The notes beneath the pieces were generated by a model that had not been told where the DNA came from, searched no databases, and was given only the letters and a program-made list of their open reading frames with translations. This document shows positions 25,058 to 33,090 of a stretch of 46,303 nucleotides of DNA, in pieces. How positions within the stretch are numbered: position 1 is the stretch's first letter; the number at the start of each line of letters is the position of its first letter. Position numbers and translations under genes: made by a program. Origin of the DNA: a virus; the IMG/VR virus record IMGVR_UViG_3300010883_000064, positions 1 to 46,303 of that record; one strand, written 5' to 3'.

Positions 25058-28000
25058 TCAGAATCCTGTAGTATCATATTCCCAAATTAAAGTTACGTTC
25101 ACTTTGCCAGGGTTGTTCACAGGGTCCACAGTGAATGCAATGGCATCCCCAGCAACCCAGTGTGCAGAGCCACTTGTGTTGTAGATTCCCACGGCATGGG
25201 CGCCCCCCTGAGATACCACTACCTGTTCGATCTCGTCTGATGAAGCCCATGTAGCAATATCGGCGCCGGCGGCTATCTTGAGTATGCGGAAGGTAACATT
25301 TGCATCTTGAGCATTTTGGGTTCTTATATACGCTCTTGCAAATCGACCATCGAAGGGCGCCACAAAAGAATGAACAGAGTCCAAATTGGCGAGGGTGGAC
25401 TCACCAACAATATGCATCGGAACACTTCTCTCGTCGGCGGAGGTGGATTCATACTGAGCATAGTGCTCGCGGATAGAACCTGATGCTCTAATTTGACCAC
25501 CAACGATCATCTTGTGGTTGGCATCAATTGACAGCGAGTTGTTTGCGACAGTGCCATCAAAAGCAGCGTCTGTGTTGATGATAAAGGTGTCAGCGCTATC
25601 GTCAATTCCCATAATGGTCTTGAGGGTGCTGTGTCCAAAAATAACTGTTCTGTCCACGCCATCAGCGTCGGTCCCAAGATTAACAGTACCAGCGATGGTC
25701 GTAACAGAACTGGGACCACTTCCAATCGCAACGTCAATTTCACCGTCTGCATCACCGTCTTGCAGTACTAAGCCGGAAGTAACTGTGCCGTCATTCTCTG
25801 CAACGTTAAACGATAATCTACCACCCTCAGAGCCCCCGGTCATATCTGCGACGGTGGCAACAACCGCAGCATACATATGAACATTGTCACCATCGTCTTC
25901 GCTAACAAACGCTATATTACCAATGACATCGTTATCTGCTACACTGCTACCGTTTTTAGTGAACTGTAGCGAGGATCCGTTGGCATCAGCGTTTGTATTT
26001 TTGATCTCGATATTAGGCTTCTCAGAGGTTGCACTGGAAATGACTACGGAAGGACCATCAATTGTAACCGCAGTTGAAGCATTGATATCAACGGTTGGTG
26101 CCGTCATATCAAGAGTTGTGCCGGCATTGATCTCAAGGTGTCCGTTTGCGGAGGCGAAAATGTGTTCTCCACCACCAGAACTGTCATCATGAAAATTAAG
26201 CTTTGTTGTGGCGGCTAAGACTAATTCATCGCGCGCCATGTTCCAATGAATATATTTGCCAGATGTTTCACCGAAGAATTTAAAATCAACACCATGATCG
26301 TCGGCCCCACCAATTAACATTCCCTCAGTATTGCCATCTGCATCCCATTGGATGCCTACATGCGCTGAAGTGCCGGCAGTATAAAGGAAAGCATCAGCAC
26401 CAGAGCCGGCGGCAGTTCCTACTTTAACAGAACCTGTTGTCTGAAGCGAACTGCCGAGCGTGGTAGCACCAACAATATGAGCAGTGCTTGAGCCAGAAAA
26501 GGTGCCAACCAGACCAAGAGCAGAGCCATTAAACGTGAGATTTGCCTCGCCATTTAGCGCATCTGAAGAGCTAAATGTTACAATTCTGTTGTTCGCGCCG
26601 TTTGCAACAGCAGATACCGCGCCGGCACTAGCAGCTTCCCATCCGGGAACTGCACCATCTAATGTAAGTACATGATTATCGCTACCAACAGCGACTCTGG
26701 TTAAAACACCGCTGGAGTTATTATAATACATATCACCAGATGCATCCGATCCCAGAGCAAATCCGCCATTTGGTATATCTAAGTCGCCTGCAATTGTGGT
26801 GAGAGAATCTGCGCCGTTACCAATTGTAACATCAACTTCGTCCTCTGCATCGCCGTCGCCTATAGTTAAGCCGGGCTGTAATTCTCCGTCGTGAGAGGCG
26901 ACTGCGAATTGCATCTTACCGCCTTCTTGTCCATTGGTGTGCACGGCAACACGTGTTCTAATGCGTCCGAATAGCACCTGATCTTGGCTTGCATCATCGC
27001 CGTAGAATTCAATTATTCCCACATTATCATTAGCGGCGCCCGCGGAGCCCTTATCTTTAACGAAGCGTAAAATGGCACTGTTTGTATCATTGGTGGTGTT
27101 CTTGAGTTCTAAACGTGGCTTGCTAGCTGTGGCAGATGCAATGACAACGGAGGGGGTGTCAAGCGTGACTGCTGTTGAAGCATTAACGTCAACAGTTGGT
27201 GCCGTCATATCAAGAGTTGTGCCGGCATTGACCTCAAGGTGTCCGTTTGCGGAGGCGAAAATGTGTTCTCCACCACCAGAACTGTCATCATGAAAATTAA
27301 GCTTTGTTGTGGCGGCTAAGACTAATTCATCACGCGCCATGTTCCAGTGAATATATTTGCCAGATGTTTCACCGAAGAATTTAAAATCAACACCATGATC
27401 GTCGGCCCCACCAATTAACATTCCCTCGGTGTTTCCGTCAGCATCCCATTGAATACCTACGTGAGCTGCCGTGCCGGCTGTATAAAGAAAGGCATCAGCG
27501 CCCGAGCCGGCTGCAGTTCCTACTTTAACAGAACCTGTTGTCTGAAGTGTGCTTCCAAGAGTGGTGGCACCAACAACATGAGCGGTGCTTGAGCCAGAGA
27601 AGGCGCCGGCTGCTTTAACAAATCCGCCGGCAGTTAGGGTGAGGTGGCTACCATCGCCGGCAATGTATTCGCCACCTTTATCATAAAAGTATAGCCTTCT
27701 ATCGTCTGCGACTCTTATTACTTCATTTCCATCATACTGTTGAAACACAAGATCATCAGTATCGACCATGGTCTTCATAACAACAACACCGGAGGTTCCA
27801 TCTAAATCAAATCCAATCTGATCTACCCCGCCGTCCTGGAGCCTGATATCACCAAGGGTTGTGCTAAGATGCAATTGACCAGTAGCATCAATGGAAATTG
27901 GATTTGCAGCAATTGTTAGTCCGGTTGTGCCATCGTGTGTTAAAGTTGCGTCTGCGCCGATGCCCAAAGAAAGAATTGCCGAGTCAGAAGCAAGAAGCAA

Positions 28001-29617
28001 ATCATCGCCAACGGATACGTTGGCAGTTACAGTAACCGAATCTACAAAAGCATCCTTCCATCTAACGCCTGTTGTTCCTAAGTCAACGTCGCTATCAGAC
28101 TGTGGTCCAAATATATTATCAGCCACATAAACTTGTTCAACATTTGCTGCATAAAAATGAATTTCATCAACAGTTTCAAAATCAATCTTTGTTTCATCAT
28201 CTTCGCCAATTTTAACATCGGTTGCAAGAATAGAAGTAATAGTTGTTTGGGCGGCGCCGACAGCTAAACTAACGGTTCCGCTGGTGCCTCCTCCCGAAAG
28301 TCCAGTGCCTGCTGTCACGCCAGTGATGTCACCGACGAAAGCCATTCCGGTACCGGACGTGATCTGAATATCGTCGCCGGCATCTGTTGTATAATATAGT
28401 TGGTTTGGCGTGGTGTTTTTGACCCAAAGCTGACCAAGTGCCGCTGTATCGCTATCAGCTGCGGCTTGCTCAGCAAGAGTAATCGAACCCGAAACGGTTA
28501 GTGCAGTACTGGGGGAAGTAAGTCCAATTCCGACTTTTCCAGCGCTAGTAATGCGCATTCTTTCACGATCAGTGCTTGGCACTTGATCATCAGTTGCAGT
28601 ATGGAAAACCATAGCGGCATCAGAATCAGCATCACTAGCGACTTCGCGAATGACTGCCACCGTACCACCGTAATTAGAACCACCAGTTTCACCAACATAG
28701 AAATCAATCCCAGGACCATTGCCAATGTTCATGTCAACGCCTTCGTCTTTAATCTCTAATCTCATTATTTCTTGGTGCGCACCAGCTGTAGTAGCCGCCT
28801 TTTGTAGAACAATCGGGTCTCCCTTGATTGTTACGCCTGTTGTTCCATCATGAGTAATTGTGAAGTCATCCCCGGCGCCCATTGAAAATACAGCGGAATC
28901 ACTATCAAGTCGTAAATCATTCTCTACTCTAACTTCTGAGGAACCAGAAAGCACGATGTCGGTGGTGGAGTCTAGTGTTAGATTGCCAGTTGAATTAACA
29001 GAAACCGGCGTTGCAGCAATTGTGAGACCAGTTGTGCCGTCATGTGTTAAAGTAGCATCATTGCCAATACCCATTGACAATACAGAAGAGTCGCTATCGA
29101 GTCGAAGATCGTTTTCAACTCTAACATCGGTTGATCCTGAAAGCGTAACAGTCGCGGCGCCATCAATTATAGATGTATACACAGCACCAGCTGAACTATA
29201 AATAACACCCTTGCTGTTAACAACTGTTCCAGCGGAGGAACCATCAAGCAAATTAAGCTCTGCGGGAGTTGAGGAAACTGCGGTTGTGCTTGCTACCGCC
29301 AAAACAGGCAGATAATAGCTACCAGCACTCATAGCCGGCAGGTAAATAGTAGTATCAGCTCCGGGAGCAGCTCCTGTCCCGTCACCACCAGCATGAAGAG
29401 TAGTTTCATGCGCGTCTGCAGGCCCCTCAAAGGTAAGCGAACTGGTAATATTGACAGCGGTGCTATTAACGGTAGTTGTTGTACCCTCAACAGTTAAATT
29501 ACCAGCCATATAAACATTACCAGTGACTTGCATAGAGCCAGTAACTTTAAAAGAACCGGAAACAGTTGTAGTATCTCCCGTTGTTGGTAAAATGTTATTT
29601 ACATAAATTGTCGACAT
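25058..29617 (-). CDS. large tail-fibre-type protein with internal duplications (1519 residues)
   Basis: A repeat-built fibre. N-terminal residues 20-70 are rich in V-T-G-S. A module with D-L-x-L-x-S-D-S-A and T-H-D-G-T-T-G-L-T-I occurs three times in the first 600 residues. A 144-residue block (residues about 671-814) is repeated at 1038-1181, from DNA copies at 27176-27607 and 26075-26506. Each is followed by a module ending in G-D-A-D/E-x-E-V/I-D-V. The protein ends in a beta-rich globular tip with V-N-V-T-L-I-W-E-Y-D-T. Such repeats make long trimeric beta fibres that touch the host. AAGGAAA precedes the ATG. Whether it belongs to tail or head is not shown by sequence. Confidence 0.75.
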   Translation of the reverse strand: MSTIYVNNILPTTGDTTTVSGSFKVTGSMQVTGNVYMAGNLTVEGTTTTVNSTAVNITSSLTFEGPADAHETTLHAGGDGTGAAPGADTTIYLPAMSAGSYYLPVLAVASTTAVSSTPAELNLLDGSSAGTVVNSKGVIYSSAGAVYTSIIDGAATVTLSGSTDVRVENDLRLDSDSSVLSMGIGNDATLTHDGTTGLTIAATPVSVNSTGNLTLDSTTDIVLSGSSEVRVENDLRLDSDSAVFSMGAGDDFTITHDGTTGVTIKGDPIVLQKAATTAGAHQEIMRLEIKDEGVDMNIGNGPGIDFYVGETGGSNYGGTVAVIREVASDADSDAAMVFHTATDDQVPSTDRERMRITSAGKVGIGLTSPSTALTVSGSITLAEQAAADSDTAALGQLWVKNTTPNQLYYTTDAGDDIQITSGTGMAFVGDITGVTAGTGLSGGGTSGTVSLAVGAAQTTITSILATDVKIGEDDETKIDFETVDEIHFYAANVEQVYVADNIFGPQSDSDVDLGTTGVRWKDAFVDSVTVTANVSVGDDLLLASDSAILSLGIGADATLTHDGTTGLTIAANPISIDATGQLHLSTTLGDIRLQDGGVDQIGFDLDGTSGVVVMKTMVDTDDLVFQQYDGNEVIRVADDRRLYFYDKGGEYIAGDGSHLTLTAGGFVKAAGAFSGSSTAHVVGATTLGSTLQTTGSVKVGTAAGSGADAFLYTAGTAAHVGIQWDADGNTEGMLIGGADDHGVDFKFFGETSGKYIHWNMARDELVLAATTKLNFHDDSSGGGEHIFASANGHLEVNAGTTLDMTAPTVDVNASTAVTLDTPSVVIASATASKPRLELKNTTNDTNSAILRFVKDKGSAGAANDNVGIIEFYGDDASQDQVLFGRIRTRVAVHTNGQEGGKMQFAVASHDGELQPGLTIGDGDAEDEVDVTIGNGADSLTTIAGDLDIPNGGFALGSDASGDMYYNNSSGVLTRVAVGSDNHVLTLDGAVPGWEAASAGAVSAVANGANNRIVTFSSSDALNGEANLTFNGSALGLVGTFSGSSTAHIVGATTLGSSLQTTGSVKVGTAAGSGADAFLYTAGTSAHVGIQWDADGNTEGMLIGGADDHGVDFKFFGETSGKYIHWNMARDELVLAATTKLNFHDDSSGGGEHIFASANGHLEINAGTTLDMTAPTVDINASTAVTIDGPSVVISSATSEKPNIEIKNTNADANGSSLQFTKNGSSVADNDVIGNIAFVSEDDGDNVHMYAAVVATVADMTGGSEGGRLSFNVAENDGTVTSGLVLQDGDADGEIDVAIGSGPSSVTTIAGTVNLGTDADGVDRTVIFGHSTLKTIMGIDDSADTFIINTDAAFDGTVANNSLSIDANHKMIVGGQIRASGSIREHYAQYESTSADERSVPMHIVGESTLANLDSVHSFVAPFDGRFARAYIRTQNAQDANVTFRILKIAAGADIATWASSDEIEQVVVSQGGAHAVGIYNTSGSAHWVAGDAIAFTVDPVNNPGKVNVTLIWEYDTTGF
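26075..26506. repeat. 432-base direct repeat, copy 1 (fibre gene)
   Basis: Nearly identical in length and sequence to 27176-27607; both copies are 432 bases (144 codons) with no gaps by eye. They include stretches of about 100 bases without any change, even at silent positions. This suggests recent duplication or gene conversion. Confidence 0.85.
27176..27607. repeat. 432-base direct repeat, copy 2 (fibre gene)
   Basis: Partner of 26075-26506, in the same orientation and reading frame, 669 bases apart. Differences are concentrated in the last third, where codons diverge silently. Confidence 0.85.
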
Positions 29618-29646
29618 GATTGTTGGTTTCCTTCTTTAAACTGATT

Positions 29647-29865
29647 TTATGTGCAGCATGAATTTACATCTTGAATATCTATAATCTTTAGAGTGGCGCC
29701 GGCATTGACCACCAGCGAAGCGCCAGAAGCAATAATTATTGGCCCATATAAAACGGCATTGTAGCTTGCAGGGATCGAAGCGTTCATATTGGCAGTGAAA
29801 GTGGTAGCGTTCGACGGCAGGTTTAGCCCTGCTGCGTTAATGTATGCCCATCCAAAATTCGCCAT
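29647..29865 (-). CDS. small fibre-cluster protein, unknown
   Basis: A 72-residue protein, rich in Ala, Asn, Thr and Ser with short beta-type repeats (A-N-M-N-A-S-I, G-P-I-I-I-A-S-G-A-S-L-V-V-N-A-G-A-T-L). It ends in a Cys pair (S-C-C-T). The composition resembles a single turn of a beta-helix or fibre cap. It lies between the two large fibre genes with AAGAGG before the ATG. It may be a fibre chaperone or a small tip protein; this is unproven. Confidence 0.7.
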   Translation of the reverse strand: MANFGWAYINAAGLNLPSNATTFTANMNASIPASYNAVLYGPIIIASGASLVVNAGATLKIIDIQDVNSCCT

Positions 29866-29866
29866 A

Positions 29867-29917
29867 TTAGAGCAACCTCTTAAGATTTTGAGTATTTATT
29901 ACGTTGCTTATCACCAT
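29867..29917 (-). CDS. candidate 16-residue leader peptide
   Basis: ATG at 29915-29917 with AAGAGG about 9 bases upstream, 16 codons (M-V-I-S-N-V-I-N-T-Q...), stop TAA at 29867-29869. The stop is one base before the ATG of the next gene, and the ribosome binding site of that gene lies within the peptide frame, so it could couple translation. The candidate late element is 18 bases upstream. Coding is unproven; an ORF this short can arise by chance. Confidence 0.2.
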   Translation of the reverse strand: MVISNVINTQNLKRLL

Positions 29918-29935
29918 TTAATATTCCTCTTCACT

Positions 29936-29943
29936 ATAAATAG
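29936..29943 (-). promoter_or_regulatory. candidate late promoter element CTATTTAT
   Basis: Minus-strand TTCTATTTATAGTGAA in the 119-base gap after the 644-residue fibre gene, upstream of the 72-residue gene and the large fibre. No terminator stem is visible before it. Confidence 0.45.
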
Positions 29944-29984
29944 AAGCTGAACCGATAAGAGGCATTAAGAAATGGTAAAATGTA

Positions 29985-31919
29985 TTATCCAGTCGGAGCT
30001 GAAATTAACCAATGATATAAGGCTAGCCTAACCTTTCCGCCTCCGGACGCCGCGGCATTGTGAGTAATTCGGAGATCTCCAGCAGTTGGAAACACCGTTG
30101 TTCCCGCATTATTTGAGAACAGAACAAAAGTAGCATCTGCTGCCTCAATTTGTCCATCAGTAAATGCATTTGCTGTGAACATGTCATCATCTGCAGTCGT
30201 TCCTACCTTGGTAATAAACGCATTATTGGTTAATGCAACTGTCACTCTTCCGCCGATAGCAATTGGAACCGAGCCGGCTGGGAAGAAGCTACTAACATCT
30301 GTAGTTGTGGCGCCAGTAGCTAATGTTACCTCCTGCTCTGCAACTTTAAGCTGCATCGCCGAACCATTAGCTCCGTAGGCAGCATAGATCAAAGGACCGG
30401 TAGAATCTTGATCCAGATTAATCAACGATGTGCCTGTTGCACTCGCGTGATCATTAGTCAACTTAAGTACAGCCTGATTATTTGTAGAAGTTCCACTATA
30501 GGCTGCATTAATCATCACTCCGCCATTTAAACTATTGTTGCTGCACGTTACATCAACCCCCTTACCACTTGTTAGCCCGTCAACAGAAAGCGCGATACCC
30601 GTTGATGTTGTAAGAGCATCAGCCGTAATATTCACCGCGGCTGCGTCAATATTTGCAGCCTCAATGTTTAAGGCAATTTGGTTAGTGTCGTCATTGTCAA
30701 TTAAAAGAGCGGCGGTGCCGCCATCAGAAGCATTTGCGACCTCAACTGGCCATGCAATATTGACCTGAGCTTCAGAGCCATCAAGCTGCAAAACATTTGT
30801 AGTATTCATACGAAGGATTATATCATTCGCAGCGACCTCTTGCCTTATAAAGAAGTGCTCTGCGGAATTCATATACATACTAACCTTGTCTGCCCCATCG
30901 TTTTCAAGAACAATCTCTCTCGTATCACCATCAGCTTTATTGATTCTCAACGCTTCGCTAGAAGAGCCGTCTAAAAACAGGACGCCCGGCACGGTAACAA
31001 TAGATGCTGCGCCGGCTCCGATAGTTACATCGATTTCGCCGTCTGCATCGCCGTCTTGTAGCAAGAGGCCAGTGGTAACGGTACCATCATGCTCTGCCAC
31101 CTGAAGGCTTAGTTTTCCACCTTCGGTGCCCGAAGATGCATCTGAAATTTCTGCGAGGATTCCTGCGTATTGTTGAGCGCTCGGTGTTCCATCGTCATTT
31201 CCCCAAAAAGTAATACTACCAAGATCGTCGGCATCGGCGCCGTCGTTGCCGGCTTCTGTATTATTAAACTTAAGAATTCCAGCCGTGGCGCCATTATTTG
31301 TGTTTTTGATTTCAAATACTGGCGTACTAGCTGCCGAAGATTCGAGGGTTAGTCCAGTATCGTGCACATGAGTTAAGACAATCTCCTTGTTGACGCCAAA
31401 ATTAATGATGGCGCCATCTGATATCAGATCCAAGTCATCACCAATAACTGCGCTCAGAGCAACCGAAAGTCCACCGTCAGTTTGAAGTGAGCCGTCCGTT
31501 GTTGTGGTTGCCTCGGTTGCATCATCGGTGATGATTCTTCCGGCAAAAGTCGCTAATTGGGCAGAATCTAATCTCATAGCTTCTGCTAGTGAGCTTCCGT
31601 TGTGAGTTGACAGAATCAAATCGCCCTTAGTGTCATTAGCGGTTCCATCATGACTGCCTTGAATTACAGCAAGAGAAGCATTTGCATGATCCTCAAAAAT
31701 AATCTTACCTTCGCAGCCACCGTCTGAATTTTCAGCCGTTGAATTTTGAATTGTGAGGTATGGTGCGGTTCCTTTGACTTGAACTTGCGTACCAGGAACG
31801 GTATCTCCAATTCCAACACGATTATTTGTTGCATCGATTGACAGAGTTCCGGAATCGACCTCTAAGTCGTCGGTAGTAATTGTTGTTGAAACTGTATTGC
31901 TTGGTTTAAACGCACCCAT
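29985..31919 (-). CDS. second fibre-type protein (644 residues)
   Basis: A fibre built from the same modules as the 1519-residue protein. It has V-I-G-D-D-L-D-L-I-S-D-G-A-I (near 155), then E-I-K-N-T-N, then E-G-G-K-L-S-L-Q-V-A-E-H-D-G-T-V-T-T-G-L and G-D-A-D-G-E-I-D-V-T-I-G-A-G, then repeated A-L-N-I-E-A-A-N-type segments. The C-terminal 90 residues are a different beta-rich domain ending H-W-L-I-S-A-P-T-G. It begins 4 bases before the end of the previous gene's stop region and has AGAAGG before the ATG. It is likely one of two receptor-binding or spike proteins. The shared modules point to recombination between the two fibre genes. Confidence 0.7.
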   Translation of the reverse strand: MGAFKPSNTVSTTITTDDLEVDSGTLSIDATNNRVGIGDTVPGTQVQVKGTAPYLTIQNSTAENSDGGCEGKIIFEDHANASLAVIQGSHDGTANDTKGDLILSTHNGSSLAEAMRLDSAQLATFAGRIITDDATEATTTTDGSLQTDGGLSVALSAVIGDDLDLISDGAIINFGVNKEIVLTHVHDTGLTLESSAASTPVFEIKNTNNGATAGILKFNNTEAGNDGADADDLGSITFWGNDDGTPSAQQYAGILAEISDASSGTEGGKLSLQVAEHDGTVTTGLLLQDGDADGEIDVTIGAGAASIVTVPGVLFLDGSSSEALRINKADGDTREIVLENDGADKVSMYMNSAEHFFIRQEVAANDIILRMNTTNVLQLDGSEAQVNIAWPVEVANASDGGTAALLIDNDDTNQIALNIEAANIDAAAVNITADALTTSTGIALSVDGLTSGKGVDVTCSNNSLNGGVMINAAYSGTSTNNQAVLKLTNDHASATGTSLINLDQDSTGPLIYAAYGANGSAMQLKVAEQEVTLATGATTTDVSSFFPAGSVPIAIGGRVTVALTNNAFITKVGTTADDDMFTANAFTDGQIEAADATFVLFSNNAGTTVFPTAGDLRITHNAAASGGGKVRLALYHWLISAPTG

Positions 31920-31922
31920 TTA

Positions 31923-32393
31923 TTAAGCCTTCTCCGTTACGCCCGAGCCGGTAAGCTCGTACATCGATCCAACACTGATGTTTGTTAATTCTGCAAAAAC
32001 TTCATAGGTCGCATTATCGCCGTCACCATTAGGTCGAGAAATGTATATCCGATGACACTTAGAGTCCATTGTCAAGGAAGAGTTACCGGGAGGGATTGAA
32101 ATAAAGTGAAACCCGGCGAGAACATCATCTGTAGTGGCAATTGTTGCGGCGCCGGCATCACCGGGAACCGTTATCGGAGCCACATTTGAGCCGCTCTGAA
32201 AATGTAACCTTAAATCACCGCTGCTATTTGTGTTTATAACAGTGAAAGATTTACAGACAAACGGAAATTCAATCATATGAACTTTATCTTCATCTAAATT
32301 GGTCGATCCTGTTATAAATGGATGTCCTGAAACTTGGTATGAGCCAACGTTTCGTAGTCCCGGTGAGGGCCATCTTTCTCCTGGGTCGGGCAT
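31923..32393 (-). CDS. putative virion protein of fibre cluster
   Basis: A 156-residue protein. The start P-D-P-G-E-R-W-P-S-P-G-L-R-N-V-G-S-Y-Q-V-S-G is followed by P-F-I-T-G, a pattern I associate with small structural proteins of marine phages. Beta segments (V-H-M-I-E-F-P-F-V, S-F-T-V-I-N-T) dominate. There is no signal peptide or membrane helix. TAGGAG precedes the ATG, and a CTATTTAT element lies 25 bases upstream. It is first in the fibre transcription unit and could attach fibres or decorate the head. Confidence 0.65.
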   Translation of the reverse strand: MPDPGERWPSPGLRNVGSYQVSGHPFITGSTNLDEDKVHMIEFPFVCKSFTVINTNSSGDLRLHFQSGSNVAPITVPGDAGAATIATTDDVLAGFHFISIPPGNSSLTMDSKCHRIYISRPNGDGDNATYEVFAELTNISVGSMYELTGSGVTEKA

Positions 32394-32418
32394 TTTTTAT
32401 CTCCTAGTTGTGCTTAAT

Positions 32419-32426
32419 ATAAATAG
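32419..32426 (-). promoter_or_regulatory. candidate late promoter element CTATTTAT
   Basis: Minus-strand GACTATTTATATTAAG, 25 bases upstream of the ATG at 32393, directly after the bS21 gene. It would start a fibre-cluster transcript. Confidence 0.5.
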
Positions 32427-32429
32427 TCA

Positions 32430-32672
32430 TTAATTTCTTCTATTACGTCTTTCTTGCGCTCTTGTTATTTTTTGCTGTTCTCTTAAGCGTTTTTTTGCAG
32501 CTCGAAGCCTTTTTTCTTTTTTAGCAATAGAGGGTTTTTTATAATATTTACGATCTTTTATTTCTTCTATAATTCTGTTCTTCTTTACTTTCTTCATAAA
32601 TTTTCGAATCATTTTCTCATGATTGCCTCTACATTCGCGAGATGTAACTTGAGTGTTTATTTTTTTTGCCAT
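32430..32672 (-). CDS. rpsU: ribosomal protein bS21 homologue
   Basis: An 80-residue, very basic protein. The segment F-M-K-K-V-K-K-N-R-I-I-E-E-I-K-D-R-K-Y-Y followed by K-P-S and K-K-E-K-R-L-R-A matches bS21 (E. coli S21 has 71 residues). bS21 sits near the mRNA channel and anti-Shine-Dalgarno region of the small subunit and helps initiation. Phage copies are known from pelagic phages and could replace the host subunit to favour phage mRNAs. ATAGGT precedes the ATG. It lies inside the structural operon, between virion genes, so expression is probably late. No host-type operon (rpsU-dnaG) surrounds it. Confidence 0.85.
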   Translation of the reverse strand: MAKKINTQVTSRECRGNHEKMIRKFMKKVKKNRIIEEIKDRKYYKKPSIAKKEKRLRAAKKRLREQQKITRAQERRNRRN

Positions 32673-32679
32673 TATATAC

Positions 32680-33087
32680 CTATTTCATTGCCTTCCAAAT
32701 CTGAGATGCGTTTCCCATCATTGACGATATATCAATTCCAGCATTACCAGCATCACCAATATTAGGGAGACCCGGGTCTGGTTCGTTATTAGCGCTGGGT
32801 TGCGTATTCTCAAATAAATCAATTCCATTATATGCATCAGAATCAATAGAATTCATTAATTTAGCGCGATGCTCTTTTATCTTGACTCTCGATTGGTCAG
32901 CCTTACGTTGGATATGTGAACTATCTATCACCTTTGTCTTTGGTGCACTCTCAACTATAAGATTACCCCGCATTCCTTTTGCAACCTCAGCAACAACATT
33001 AGATAGAAGCCCTTCTTCAAGAAGGACTTCATGTATACATTCTTTTACGAGAGGCTTGATCAATTGTTTTAAGTCGGCTTTCTTCAT
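32680..33087 (-). CDS. small putative packaged virion protein
   Basis: A 135-residue protein. The first 30 residues are amphipathic helix (K-K-A-D-L-K-Q-L-I-K-P-L-V-K-E-C-I) ending in L-E-E followed by Gly at about 26, a possible prohead protease site. The middle is Lys-rich helix; the C-terminal 45 residues are Pro/Asn/Gly-rich. A-A-G-G-G-G precedes the ATG. It lies between the 800-residue protein and bS21. It shares the 'K-x-x-L-x-x-L-I' type start with several small genes near 43-46 kb, suggesting a capsid-delivered protein. No enzymatic motif is visible. Confidence 0.7.
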   Translation of the reverse strand: MKKADLKQLIKPLVKECIHEVLLEEGLLSNVVAEVAKGMRGNLIVESAPKTKVIDSSHIQRKADQSRVKIKEHRAKLMNSIDSDAYNGIDLFENTQPSANNEPDPGLPNIGDAGNAGIDISSMMGNASQIWKAMK

Positions 33088-33090
33088 GCA

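Noticed and set aside
29935-29943. T4-type late promoter TATAAATA on the plus strand
   Set aside because: The plus-strand reading matches T4, but no plus-strand gene follows here or at the other copies. Position relative to minus-strand starts makes the minus orientation more likely, though antisense transcription cannot be excluded.
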